A stretch of DNA of 64,000 nt from Phycisphaerae bacterium (GTDB lineage: Bacteria; Planctomycetota; Phycisphaerae; Phycisphaerales; UBA1924), in assembly GCA_030432905.1 (NCBI GenBank), contig JAUILU010000002.1:262084-326083 (forward strand). Direction: 5' to 3'. Both the position numbers and the translations under genes were made by a program. Positions 33,817 through 42,336 of the stretch are shown here, piece after piece (the first letter of the stretch is position 1; each line of letters opens with the position of its first letter). A model generated the notes under the pieces. It ran no database searches. It was not told the origin of the DNA and saw nothing but the letters and a program-made list of their open reading frames with translations.

Positions 33817-35493
33817 TTAGTCGCAGCCGGCGTTGTAGTTGCCGATCCAGGCTGAGAAATCGGTCGGGCTCAGCATGCCGTCGAAGTTCTGGTCGGCCGG
33901 GCAGTCGGGGATGCCGGAGTTGTTGTTGAACTCGTACGCGCCCATGTCGATGACGGCTCCGATGATGACCTCGCCCGTGTCGGTGGTGTCGGGGTCGTCT
34001 TGGCCCCGGTCATTGCCAGCGAGGTCGGAGAGCGGGCCGCCGACGTAGCGGGCGCTGCTGCCCGCGTCGATCGCTGGCGAGCCGGCCATGAGCGAGTAGT
34101 CGCCGCCCGCCGCGTCAACGAACATCGGGTCTGCGTCGATGACCGCGTTCTCGTTGATATTCGCGAAGCCGCCGTCGATGAGGCTGTAGTTCACGCTGGT
34201 GTTGCCGACGTTTCCGATCGTGACCTGCTGAGGTGTGGGCAGGTTGCCGCTGAAAATACTGCTGTTGATGTTGGTGCTCGATCCCGGGTCGAGTCTGCGG
34301 ATCGCGCCGCCGAACGTGTCGGCGTCGTTGCCGGCGAACGTTGAGTTGTACACGACGATATCGCTCGACTCGCGGACAATGATGGCTCCGCCGGTGGCCG
34401 CGGTGTTGTCAACAAAGAGCGAGTTGTAGACAGCCAAGAACGCGTCACCGTTGCAGATGATGGCGCCGCCGTCTTGGTCGTCCGATCCTTCGCCCCTTGC
34501 GGAGTTCGCGTCGAACACGCAGTTGAAGACGTCGGCTGCGGCGCTGGCGCCCACAACCTGGAACGCGCCGCCGGATGAGCTCACGTTCTGGACAAAGCGG
34601 TTGTCGATGAGCGTGCCGGTCGAATTGCTGAAGCGGAGTGCGCCGCCGGAGCCGGGGCAGATGTTGCGCTCGAAGTCGCAGTCGCGGACAAGTATGCCCG
34701 TGGTGCTGGTGAAGAACGCGCCGCCTGTGTCCTCGCTGGCGATTCCGCCGGCGGTGTTGTCAAAGAAGTCGCAGCCGTCGAGCGTGACCGAGTCGGACGA
34801 CGTGCAGAACACGGCACCGCCGGTTGTGGTGCATGTGTTCATCGAGAAGAGGGTGCCGGAAATGTTGAGAGCCGCGCCGCTGCCCGCGTGGTCGATCGCG
34901 CCGCCGTTGCCGCCGAGCGCGTGGTTGTTGGTGAACGTGCAGCCGGTGATCGTGACAGACTGCGAGGGGGTGCCCGCGGTGCGGATCGCACCGCCGAACA
35001 TGGTTGTGGAGTTGCCCGAGAACGTGCAGTTTTCTAGAACGGTGGAGGAGACCGTCGAGTAGATCGCGCCACCCGCCTGTGCGGTGTTGTCGCGGAAGAT
35101 GCAATCGCGTGCGATAAGGCCGCCGGAAGCGAGCACGTTGATGGCCGCGCCGTTGCTGCCGGGGTTGGCGCCGTTCTGGATGGTCAGCCCCTCGAAGGTC
35201 ACGCTTCCGCCGGCGGCATCCACGGTGAAGGCGGCCCCGGTGCCGAACGCGTCGACGACCACATCGTCGCCCGCGGCTTCGCGGATGGTGATGTCGGGCG
35301 TGTTGATCGTGAACGTGCCGGCGTAGGCGACCGTGTCGCGGAGCACGATCGTGTCGCCGGCGGCCAGCCCGCTCACGGCTGGGTTCAGCGCGAGCGAGAG
35401 GGTCGGGACGTCGTCGGGCACGGTGATGGTGTTCTGCGCCGAGCATGTGCCGGTCGCCAGCGCCAGGGCGAGTGCTGTCTGTGTGCGTGTCAT
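33817..35493 (-). CDS. Secreted right-handed beta-helix protein with single-unit GC-type dockerin tail (paralogue)
   Basis: 558 residues from ATG MTRTQTALALALATG, preceded by GAGGAA; an upstream in-frame codon lacks these signals. Signal peptide ends TCSAQ. The body begins NTITVPDDVPTLSLAL and consists of beta-helix turns such as DCIFRDNTAQAGGAIYS, NCTFSGNSTTMFGGAIR and DCDFERNICPGSGGALRF, the FGGA and GGAI motifs typical of Pmp-like repeats. The choice-of-anchor Q-like end (GDYSLMAGSPAIDAGSS, IDMGAYEF) precedes a one-unit tail (531-558), CPADQNFDGMLSPTDF to GCD, identical in its 28 residues to that of the neighbouring gene. Probably arose by tandem duplication. Confidence 0.85.
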   Translation of the reverse strand: MTRTQTALALALATGTCSAQNTITVPDDVPTLSLALNPAVSGLAAGDTIVLRDTVAYAGTFTINTPDITIREAAGDDVVVDAFGTGAAFTVDAAGGSVTFEGLTIQNGANPGSNGAAINVLASGGLIARDCIFRDNTAQAGGAIYSTVSSTVLENCTFSGNSTTMFGGAIRTAGTPSQSVTITGCTFTNNHALGGNGGAIDHAGSGAALNISGTLFSMNTCTTTGGAVFCTSSDSVTLDGCDFFDNTAGGIASEDTGGAFFTSTTGILVRDCDFERNICPGSGGALRFSNSTGTLIDNRFVQNVSSSGGAFQVVGASAAADVFNCVFDANSARGEGSDDQDGGAIICNGDAFLAVYNSLFVDNTAATGGAIIVRESSDIVVYNSTFAGNDADTFGGAIRRLDPGSSTNINSSIFSGNLPTPQQVTIGNVGNTSVNYSLIDGGFANINENAVIDADPMFVDAAGGDYSLMAGSPAIDAGSSARYVGGPLSDLAGNDRGQDDPDTTDTGEVIIGAVIDMGAYEFNNNSGIPDCPADQNFDGMLSPTDFSAWIGNYNAGCD

Positions 35494-35591
35494 GGTGTGT
35501 TCCTCGTGTCTTGGTGCGTGTTCTGCGAGCAGGCCCACCGGCCTGTTGTCAGCAGACGCGACAGGTGGCGGGGCCGCGCTTCACGATCACA

Positions 35592-35623
35592 CAAAAAACC
35601 GGCCGACCTCATGAGGGCCGGCC
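35592..35623 (-). terminator. Hairpin terminator after FG-GAP-like gene
   Basis: CCGGCC (35599-35604) and GGCCGG (35616-35621) form the stem, and the minus strand continues GGTTTTTTGTG. The gene that ends at 35655 lies just before. Confidence 0.75.
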
Positions 35624-35654
35624 GGGCGAGGGCTTTGGGGTTGTGGGTGCGTGC

Positions 35655-37025
35655 TTATGGGCAGCCGGCGTTGAAGTTGGCGATCCAAGCGGTGAAGTCG
35701 GTGGGTGTGCATGAGCCGTCGTTGTTCTGGTCGCACCACGGCAGCTGTTTGTTGTACGCCATGAACCAGGCGTTGAAGTCATCCATCGTGAGTTTGCCGT
35801 CTTGGTCCGTGTCGGCGAGACAGTCGCTGCGGGTCATTATGTTGTAGGCGAACGCAGCCCCGGACAAGAAGGCAGCGTCGTCGTCGCCGTTGGCACCGAC
35901 GATGAAGCCGTGGGTCGAAACGGTGACCGATCTTCCGAATGCGTCCCCGGTTGCTCTTGTAGACGAGACCAGTTGATCATCAAGTGTCCACCCCTGATCA
36001 GTTCGGCTGTAGACAAATGCACTGCCTGCGCCATCAATCGTGTCGATCTCGATCCTGCCGATTACAGCTCGGTTGTGCAGGATTGCGATCGATTCGCCGA
36101 ATCGTCCGTTGGTCGGCATGGGTTGCTCAATGATGATGCCGTCGCTTACCCAGCCCGGGTCGTCGAAGCGGAAGCAGTCAACTTTGCCGACTGAGCCGGC
36201 ATCGCCTGGGGTAGACGCCATCGCGTAGTCGCCGTGCATCGCGAGGGCATCGCCCAGGTTGTTGTCCTGATTGGGGTTCGCCGAGTAGAGTTTTTCAGAG
36301 AAAACCCAGCCAGTGCCGTCGTTCTGATAGACGTAGATCGCGCCGGAATGTCGCCCTGTGTCGTCATCTCCAGGTGCGCCAACCATGACCGAGTGTCCGT
36401 TTGTGGCAACACTGTTCCCATAGCGGTCGCCGCTGTCGTTGCCGCTGGGGGTGAGCTTGACTGTTTCGATCCACTGGGAGCCGTCATACTCAAAGATGTA
36501 CGCGGCCCCTCCGCCGGGCGCTCTGTCGTCCCCGATGACAAGGACACCCTCGGCGACATCAATCGATACGCCGAACGGTCTGCCGGCCTGCCCGTCGCTT
36601 GCGACCAAGATCTGCCGCTCTACCCACATGCCATCTTCGAGCTCGAACACGTAGACCTGTCCCTGCCCGATGCCTCCGGTTGGTGCAGCGACGAAGATCG
36701 ATGACTCGCCGACTGCGACGCGCCTGCCGAACTGGTCGCCGGCAACGCCATTGGATGGGGTGAGTGTTTGGTGTTCGAACCATTCGCCGTCGACGTAGTT
36801 GTAAACGAACGCGGCTCCGGCTGGGCTGGCAGCGGTGCCGCGGATGTTCGCGCAAACAACCGCGATGTCTCCACGTGAGTCGGCTGAGACGCCGAACCCG
36901 CTTTCCTCGATGAGCGTGCTTGGGACCAATGCCTGATCTTCAAGGATCGGCTGGCTAGCCGCGGCTCCAGCCACAAAGCCGGCGACGGTGTGAGTTATGA
37001 ATGGGTTCGGGCGTAGTCGATGCAT
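35655..37025 (-). CDS. Secreted FG-GAP/integrin-like beta-propeller protein with GC-type dockerin tail
   Basis: 456 residues from ATG MHRLRPNPFITHTV, with GGAGGT upstream; the first codons of the longer frame are not used. Seven or so repeats contain the FG-GAP pattern, for example DQFGRRVAVGESSIFVAAP, RYGNSVATNGHSVMVGAPG and DAFGRSVTVSTHGFIVGANG, each with an internal VYVF or IYVYQN strand. Such propellers bind ligands or other proteins outside the cell. The two-unit tail (402-456), CLADTDQDGKLTMDDF and CDQNNDGSCTPTDF, ends in GCP. The first unit has the divergent loop KLTMDDF. A possible enzymatic role is not seen. Confidence 0.85.
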   Translation of the reverse strand: MHRLRPNPFITHTVAGFVAGAAASQPILEDQALVPSTLIEESGFGVSADSRGDIAVVCANIRGTAASPAGAAFVYNYVDGEWFEHQTLTPSNGVAGDQFGRRVAVGESSIFVAAPTGGIGQGQVYVFELEDGMWVERQILVASDGQAGRPFGVSIDVAEGVLVIGDDRAPGGGAAYIFEYDGSQWIETVKLTPSGNDSGDRYGNSVATNGHSVMVGAPGDDDTGRHSGAIYVYQNDGTGWVFSEKLYSANPNQDNNLGDALAMHGDYAMASTPGDAGSVGKVDCFRFDDPGWVSDGIIIEQPMPTNGRFGESIAILHNRAVIGRIEIDTIDGAGSAFVYSRTDQGWTLDDQLVSSTRATGDAFGRSVTVSTHGFIVGANGDDDAAFLSGAAFAYNIMTRSDCLADTDQDGKLTMDDFNAWFMAYNKQLPWCDQNNDGSCTPTDFTAWIANFNAGCP

Positions 37026-37166
37026 CTGAGACCTCCATGCGAGAGCAGCCATCGTACTAAGCATGATGATCAGGTGATACTAAAACATTGAAAAGAGGTC
37101 TGCATCCGAATGCGACACCGGGATACTGGCAAATACCACGCGCATCTCGTGCACAATCTGTGAGGA

Positions 37167-39269
37167 CTAGTCGCAGCCGGCGTTGTAGTTTCCGACCCAT
37201 GCCGTAAAGTCGGTGGGTGTGCATGAGCCGTCGTTGTTCTGGTCGCATTCCGGGAGTTGGTTGTTGAAAGCGCCGACCCAGGCGGTGAAGTCGGTTGGGG
37301 AGAGGACGCCGTCGTGGTTTGTGTCGGCTAGGCAGGGGGTGTCGCAGGGGCCGCTGACGTCGACTATTTGCAAACCGCCTTCACCGGCGTTTATGTATGC
37401 AAACCCGTTTGAGCTTGCGATGTCCATCCAGTTTGTACCCGCATCAAGCACGTTCGACGGGTCGTACCAACCATTTACTACTGGCTGTGCAGGGTTTGAG
37501 ATATCGAGAGTTACTAGCTGCTCCCCGCCGGCAAAGAGTATCCCGTCTTCGTGGTGAATACTGACATAGACGGAAGAGGCAATGAGCGGTGTGGTTGACG
37601 TGAGTATGGGTGTTGCTGGGTTTGATACGTCAAGTGTGTAGATGTCATTGCGACCAATTGCGTACAGCCAGTTGTCAACAAGCTCGATATCGAACACCTC
37701 GCCAGGCAGCTGAGTAGTACTTGTCGCGGACGGGGTAGTGGGCACGCTGACGTCAACAGTGAGCAGTGTGGGTTCGCCGTAGTCAATCAAGAATGCTGCG
37801 TTGCCGCTTAGCTCGATACTGTATCCTGAGATAGCGTGTTGGAGTGATCCGATTTGAGTCGGATTGGTGGGGTCAGAAATATCGACAACAACGAGTGTCG
37901 AATTGTTGTCGCCAGCCATAAACGCCATTTGGTCTCTGAGTTCGAGATCCCAGCCCGGCAAGTTAAGCGAACCAACGGGATTCCATGTGTTTGGATCTTG
38001 AACCTCGAATATTGTATAACCTTCAGAATGAGTTGGAACCACGATATGAACGTGTTGGTCTGAAAACTGAATGTCTGTTGCTCGGAGTGCCACTGCTCCC
38101 AAGACGACAGGACTTGCTGGGTCGGAAACATCGATTCTCAGCAATTCATCACCAAGCGATCGTGATCCAGTATGCCACAGATAGACGGTGTCACCGTGTC
38201 TGGCAATTGCTCTTTCTGAGAAATTGCTAATCCTGCCGGGTCTTGGAGGAATCTGACTAAGAAGGGGTGAGGCGCGAGTGTGGTTGATCTCAAGTATGTC
38301 TAGTCCATTGCCCGGTCCGGCAAGAAAAACGAGGCCGTTATGGACTGAAACAGAATGCGCTTCGGTTGGGCTGTCGATGCTACCAAGATTGGTTGGGTTG
38401 GTTGGATCGGTTAGGTCGAACATATACAGCCCGTCGTATCCGCCGCCGTACCCGATGTTGCCGTCACGCACATAGTCGAGCAGAGTGGGCATGTCGACTT
38501 CGCCTAGAACTTGAATCGCTTCGGGATTAGAGACATCGATCGCACAGACACGATCGTCGTCGTGGTTCGCGTAGAGCAGGTTTTCGCCTGCGGCAAACAG
38601 GTTGCCAAACCTCGATTCTTCGTAAACGGTCAGGAGCTTCGGTGCGGTAGGCACAGTGCAGTCATAGACAGAGAGACCGGTGGGGTATGCATAGTGAAAG
38701 AGTGTGTCGTTGAGGAAAGCCATCTTGTCCGAGTATCCGTCGAATGTCAGGCGATCTGTCTGAATCATCGCTGACGGATCGGAGACATCGATAACGTAAA
38801 TGCCACGTTCTAGTGAGCTGTGTGAATATGTAGCCACGTATAGAGATGAACCATTCAGGACAGCACTGTCGAGGGAGCCTGGAATCGGCAGTGATCCAAT
38901 TGTAGATGGGGATTGCGGGTTGGATATGTCCAGTGCGTGGATGGTGGTAGGGGACTCGGCGATAGCGAAGGCCGTGGTGTCCGAAATCACGATGTATTCA
39001 ACCCTGTCGCCGATCGCAGAACCTGAATGAATCGGCTGCGATGGGTCAGATATATCATATATCTCAATTCCGAAATCATTCGTACTTGCTAGGGTCCCCA
39101 CATACGCGTATTTACCTGCGATCGCAATGTCATGTGTTCGGATAGAAACATTTGTCGTGCTAAGTAGCGACTCGAAGCTGCACTGAAGGCTATCCGTCTG
39201 CGCTCCCACAGACAGTGCTGCGGCGAGTGGGCACAGAAAGACAGCAGCGATTCGTGTAGTCAACCTCAT
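37167..39269 (-). CDS. Secreted LVIVD-repeat protein with GC-type dockerin tail
   Basis: 700 residues from ATG MRLTTRIAAVFLCPLAAALS, preceded by GGAGAAA. The body is a beta-propeller built of LVIVD-like repeats: strands such as YAYVGTLASTNDFGIEIYDI, then SDPSQP-like turns, recur more than ten times with D(I/V)S(N/D)P. The two-unit tail (646-700) is CLADTNHDGVLSPTDF and CDQNNDGSCTPTDF, ending GCD. Base composition is clearly lower in GC over most of the body (about 52% in lines near 38040 and 38220, counted by hand) than in neighbouring genes. Function is unknown; a surface-binding role is plausible. Confidence 0.85.
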   Translation of the reverse strand: MRLTTRIAAVFLCPLAAALSVGAQTDSLQCSFESLLSTTNVSIRTHDIAIAGKYAYVGTLASTNDFGIEIYDISDPSQPIHSGSAIGDRVEYIVISDTTAFAIAESPTTIHALDISNPQSPSTIGSLPIPGSLDSAVLNGSSLYVATYSHSSLERGIYVIDVSDPSAMIQTDRLTFDGYSDKMAFLNDTLFHYAYPTGLSVYDCTVPTAPKLLTVYEESRFGNLFAAGENLLYANHDDDRVCAIDVSNPEAIQVLGEVDMPTLLDYVRDGNIGYGGGYDGLYMFDLTDPTNPTNLGSIDSPTEAHSVSVHNGLVFLAGPGNGLDILEINHTRASPLLSQIPPRPGRISNFSERAIARHGDTVYLWHTGSRSLGDELLRIDVSDPASPVVLGAVALRATDIQFSDQHVHIVVPTHSEGYTIFEVQDPNTWNPVGSLNLPGWDLELRDQMAFMAGDNNSTLVVVDISDPTNPTQIGSLQHAISGYSIELSGNAAFLIDYGEPTLLTVDVSVPTTPSATSTTQLPGEVFDIELVDNWLYAIGRNDIYTLDVSNPATPILTSTTPLIASSVYVSIHHEDGILFAGGEQLVTLDISNPAQPVVNGWYDPSNVLDAGTNWMDIASSNGFAYINAGEGGLQIVDVSGPCDTPCLADTNHDGVLSPTDFTAWVGAFNNQLPECDQNNDGSCTPTDFTAWVGNYNAGCD

Positions 39270-39345
39270 GAATTTCTCCGAGTATTCGAGTGCCATCGTA
39301 CAGGAATCTCGTGAGAAGATGGGTTAAGTGTTGTCAACCTAATTT

Positions 39346-39376
39346 AAAAACGCCCCCTTTGTACAAGAGGGCGTTT
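39346..39376 (-). terminator. Hairpin terminator after APS kinase gene
   Basis: AAACGCCCCC and GAGGGCGTTT form a near-perfect stem around GTAC-containing loop (39349-39376). On the minus strand the next bases are TTTAAATT. It lies 26 bases after the stop of the kinase gene. Confidence 0.85.
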
Positions 39377-39401
39377 CGGTGCTTGGTCTAAATAAACAGC
39401 C

Positions 39402-40016
39402 TTAGCCGATGATGCCCTTGGCCTTGAGCATCTCAACACAATCTGCCACACACTCGTCAACGCTCTTCTCGGCGCACTTGAGCACGAGCTCGGCGTTGGC
39501 CGGGACGTCGTACGGGTCGTCGATGCCGGTGAAGCCCTTGATCTCGCCGGCGCGGGCCTTGGCGTAGAGACCCTTGGGGTCGCGGGCTTCGCAGGCTTCC
39601 AGCGGGCTGTCGGCGAAGACCTCGAAGAACGGGATGCCCTCGGCTTCGTGCAGTGCGCGGACGGCGTCGCGGTCCGAGGCGTACGGGCTGATGAAGCTGG
39701 TGATCGCGACCGAGCCGTTGTCGGCGAACAGCTTGGCGACCTCGCCGATCCGGCGGATGTTCTCGGCGCGGTCCTCGGCGGAGAAGCCAAGGTTCTTGTT
39801 CAGGCCCATGCGGATGTTGTCGCCGTCCATGCGGTAGGCGTTGACACCCTGAAGCACCAGAACCTGCTCGAGAGCGCTTGCGACCGTGGACTTACCGGAC
39901 GCCGAGAGGCCCGTGAACCACATGGTGCAGCCCTTGGAGCCCAGCGCCTTCCATCGCTCCTCGCGGGTCAGGTTGCCTTCGTGCCAGGTAACGTTCGTAG
40001 CCTTGATCTCGGTCAT
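39402..40016 (-). CDS. cysC: Adenylylsulfate (APS) kinase
   Basis: 204 residues from ATG MTEIKATNVTWHEGNLTREE, with GGAGAAG upstream. The P-loop is GLSASGKST (36-44), and the core contains YRMDGDNIRMGLNKNLGFS and the RENIRR-type motif (RAENIRRIGEVAKLFAD) that bind APS, then FISPYASDRDAVR and GLYAKARAGEIKGFTGIDDPYD. The enzyme phosphorylates adenylyl sulfate to PAPS. ATP sulfurylase is coded 4.2 kb away on the same strand and the PAP phosphatase at 4.7 kb, none in an operon with another. Length matches the family. Confidence 0.95.
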   Translation of the reverse strand: MTEIKATNVTWHEGNLTREERWKALGSKGCTMWFTGLSASGKSTVASALEQVLVLQGVNAYRMDGDNIRMGLNKNLGFSAEDRAENIRRIGEVAKLFADNGSVAITSFISPYASDRDAVRALHEAEGIPFFEVFADSPLEACEARDPKGLYAKARAGEIKGFTGIDDPYDVPANAELVLKCAEKSVDECVADCVEMLKAKGIIG

Positions 40017-40129
40017 CGGTCGCTTCTCCAAAGGGTGAAGCCAAGCATAGGCAGGCACGGGCAAGATCCGCATCGGCACGAGCCGGTGAAGAGACCGAAA
40101 TCGCCTGTATACCAGAGGTTTAGCCGACG

Positions 40130-41038
40130 ATGAGCACCGTTGTTTCCAGCCCGACGCCGCGCGCAGCGCCCGACCGGGCGGCGCTCGCCCAGGCCGTGCT
40201 CGCCTACGGCTTGTGGGGTTTCTTCGTCGTGTACTTCAAGGCCGTCGCGAGCGTCGAGGCGACGGAAGTCCTGGCGCACCGGATCGTCTGGGCGGTCCCG
40301 TTCTGCGCTGTGCTTCTTGTGCTGACCGGGAGGATGGGCAACTTCACCGCGCTGCTCCGCTCGCCCAAGGCGTGGCGTGCGATGTCGCTGTCGGCGGTGC
40401 TGATCAGCATTAACTGGCTCGCGTTTATCTGGGCCATCGCGAACGACCGCGTCATCGAGGCGAGCCTCGGCTACTTCATCAACCCGCTGATCAGCATCCT
40501 GCTCGGGATGATCTTCCTCAAAGAGCGCCTGCGCCGGGCGCAGTGGGGGGCGGTTGTCTTGGCGGCGCTCGGTGTCGGGTACATGACCGCGATGGAGGGC
40601 GCTCCGGTCGTCGCGTTTACGGTTGCTATTACGTTCGCGTTTTATGGCTTGGTGCGCAAGGCCGCCCACCCCGGCCCGCTGGCCGGGCTGATGTTCGAGA
40701 CGTCGTTGTTGTTCCCGATCGCGCTCGGGTATCTCGTGTTCGTTCAGGTCAGCAGCGCGCACACGCTTTCGTTTGTGAACGCGGGTCTGGGGATGTCGGC
40801 GCTGCTGCTGGCCGCCGGCGCGATCACGTGTACGCCGCTGCTTCTGTTTGCGATGGGCGCGAAGAAGCTGCCGCTCTCGACGATGGCGTTCCTGCAGTTC
40901 ATCACGCCGACGATCCAGTTCGCGATGGGTCTGATCTACGGCGAGCCGTTCTCGGTCACCCGGATGATCAGTTTCGGCCTGATCTGGGTCGGGATCGGGC
41001 TGTTTGTCCGTGATGCGGCCAAGGCCCGGCGGAAATAA
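40130..41038 (+). CDS. rarD: EamA-family transporter, RarD-type
   Basis: 302 residues with ten hydrophobic helices. AYGLWGFFVVYFKAV and VLAHRIVWAVPFCAV near the N-terminus and the C-terminal QFITPTIQFAMGLI match the RarD branch of the drug/metabolite transporter (EamA) superfamily, whose substrates are mostly unproven. It starts at ATG 40130 (MSTVVSSPTPRAAPDRAALAQ); the frame shows no alternative with a better Shine-Dalgarno sequence. Its TAA stop overlaps the outer edge of the ArsR operator, so the next gene's promoter begins in this gene's end. Confidence 0.85.
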   Translation: MSTVVSSPTPRAAPDRAALAQAVLAYGLWGFFVVYFKAVASVEATEVLAHRIVWAVPFCAVLLVLTGRMGNFTALLRSPKAWRAMSLSAVLISINWLAFIWAIANDRVIEASLGYFINPLISILLGMIFLKERLRRAQWGAVVLAALGVGYMTAMEGAPVVAFTVAITFAFYGLVRKAAHPGPLAGLMFETSLLFPIALGYLVFVQVSSAHTLSFVNAGLGMSALLLAAGAITCTPLLLFAMGAKKLPLSTMAFLQFITPTIQFAMGLIYGEPFSVTRMISFGLIWVGIGLFVRDAAKARRK

Positions 41039-41077
41039 TACTTAGGTCTTGACCTAAGTATTGGGTACGGCTAGATT
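41037..41077 (+). promoter_or_regulatory. ArsR-type operator and promoter, perfect 12-bp inverted repeat
   Basis: AATACTTAGGTC (41037-41048) and GACCTAAGTATT (41051-41062) form perfect 12-bp arms around TT. TTGACC (41049-41054) inside the repeat and TAGATT (41072-41077) are separated by 17 bases, giving a well-spaced promoter whose -35 sits in the operator. Transcription would begin close to 41084, the likely ATG of the regulator, so its mRNA may be leaderless. Negative autoregulation by the downstream protein is inferred. Confidence 0.8.
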
Positions 41078-41083
41078 GTGGGC

Positions 41084-41419
41084 ATGGTTGCCAAGGCTCC
41101 GGCTCTGGATCTCGCGTTTGCAGCGCTCGCCAATGAGACGAGGCGTGACGTCATCCAGCGCCTGCGTCGCGGCCCGATGGCGGTAAGCGAGCTCGCCGAG
41201 CCTTTCGAGATGGCCCTGCCCTCGTTTATGGAGCACCTGCGCACGCTCGAACGGGGCGGCCTTGTGACCACAGAAAAAACCGGCCGCGTCCGCACGGTCC
41301 GGCTCGTCCCAAAGCAGCTCAAACGAGCCTCCGACTGGCTCGAGAAACAACGAACGATGTGGGAGAAACGCCTCGATCAGCTCGACGCGTACCTCGGCAC
41401 GATGGAGATCGACGAATGA
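41084..41419 (+). CDS. ArsR-family winged-helix regulator
   Basis: 111 residues from [18 protein letters not shown]; an in-frame GTG two codons upstream would be at the transcription start. The HTH region reads [20 protein letters not shown] then [20 protein letters not shown], an ArsR-type DNA-binding domain, with wing [13 protein letters not shown]. No metal-sensing cysteine set (ELCVCDL) is present, so it belongs to the non-metal branch often paired with SRPBCC proteins. Its ATGA overlaps the next gene. It probably represses this operon via the upstream palindrome. Confidence 0.9.
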   Translation: MVAKAPALDLAFAALANETRRDVIQRLRRGPMAVSELAEPFEMALPSFMEHLRTLERGGLVTTEKTGRVRTVRLVPKQLKRASDWLEKQRTMWEKRLDQLDAYLGTMEIDE

Positions 41420-41895
41420 GTGTCATGCCTGAGATCAACCCGAAACTCGACCTTGTGCTCGAACGTGTAGTGGACGTGAAGCCGGAGCTAGTCTGGCGTG
41501 CGTGGACGGAGCCCGAGCACGTGATGAAGTGGTTCACGCCGAAGCCCTGGGAAACGGTCGAGTGCGAGATCGATCTCCGCCCGGGCGGCTTGTTCCGCAC
41601 GACCATGCGTTCGCCCGAGGGCGAGGTTCAGCCGGCTAGCAACGGGTGCTTCCTTGAGGTTGTGCCGAACCGTCGGCTTGTGTTCACCGATGCGCTGGGC
41701 CCTGGCTACCGCCCAAACGACAGCTCGTTCATGACGGCCTACGTCCTGCTCGAACCCGAGGGCGCCGGCACCAAGTACACCGCGATCGCCGTGCACTCGA
41801 ATGAAGAGCAGCGCCAGCAGCACGAAGAGATGGGGTTCTATCAGGGGTGGGGGACAGCGCTGGACCAGTTGGTGGAGTACGCAAAGACGTTGTAG
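41416..41895 (+). CDS. SRPBCC domain protein (AHSA1-like)
   Basis: 159 residues from the ATG that overlaps the preceding stop by four bases (ATGA), indicating translational coupling. The sequence [20 protein letters not shown], the [15 protein letters not shown] strand and [16 protein letters not shown] with the C-terminal [17 protein letters not shown] are typical of the AHSA1/START-like hydrophobic pocket family. Members of this subfamily are often paired with ArsR regulators; ligands are usually unknown. No catalytic residues are evident. The gene converges on a small zinc-ribbon gene nine bases away. Confidence 0.9.
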   Translation: MSVMPEINPKLDLVLERVVDVKPELVWRAWTEPEHVMKWFTPKPWETVECEIDLRPGGLFRTTMRSPEGEVQPASNGCFLEVVPNRRLVFTDALGPGYRPNDSSFMTAYVLLEPEGAGTKYTAIAVHSNEEQRQQHEEMGFYQGWGTALDQLVEYAKTL

Positions 41896-41904
41896 CAGTC
41901 GTCG

Positions 41905-42300
41905 TCACGACGCCGAGCCGCCTTTGTCTAATAACTGTTGCAGTGCGAGATCGTGCCGCCAGTCTTCGATGGTCTGGTTGATCTCGTAGGGGTGGCCGCA
42001 CTCGGGGCAGACGCCCTCGTCGTCGAGTCCGTCGAGCGGGAACAGGCAGTTGCCGCAGACTTTGCCGTTGTGCTCGATCAGGAGCCTCTTCACGCGTTTG
42101 AACTGGTAGAGCTGATAGAACGTGGCGATATTCGCAAGGAGCATCAGGATCATGATCCGGCTGAACTTGGGGTCTTTCAGCACAAACCACAGCACGAGCG
42201 CGGTCACGCAAGGCAAAATCAGCAGCACACCCATCGCAAGCGTGCACCGGCGGTGTGACCGCTCTGTCCAGGGTTGACGGCGTTTTGCCATAGCGGACAT
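41905..42300 (-). CDS. Small membrane protein with C-terminal zinc-ribbon-like motif
   Basis: 131 residues (or 128 from the second ATG at 42291). A basic N-terminus is followed by two hydrophobic helices (TLAMGVLLILPCVTALVLWF and IMILMLLANIATFYQ). The cytoplasmic or exposed end has KVCGNCLFPL (C83, C86) and GVCPECGHPYE (C98, C101), a CxxC-x11-CxxC zinc ribbon. I do not recognise the family. It lies 36 bases downstream of the GNAT gene on the same strand and may be co-transcribed with it. Confidence 0.72.
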   Translation of the reverse strand: MSAMAKRRQPWTERSHRRCTLAMGVLLILPCVTALVLWFVLKDPKFSRIMILMLLANIATFYQLYQFKRVKRLLIEHNGKVCGNCLFPLDGLDDEGVCPECGHPYEINQTIEDWRHDLALQQLLDKGGSAS

Positions 42301-42336
42301 GGTAGTGAAAACGTGCGGGGAGTGCGAGGCTGCGCG

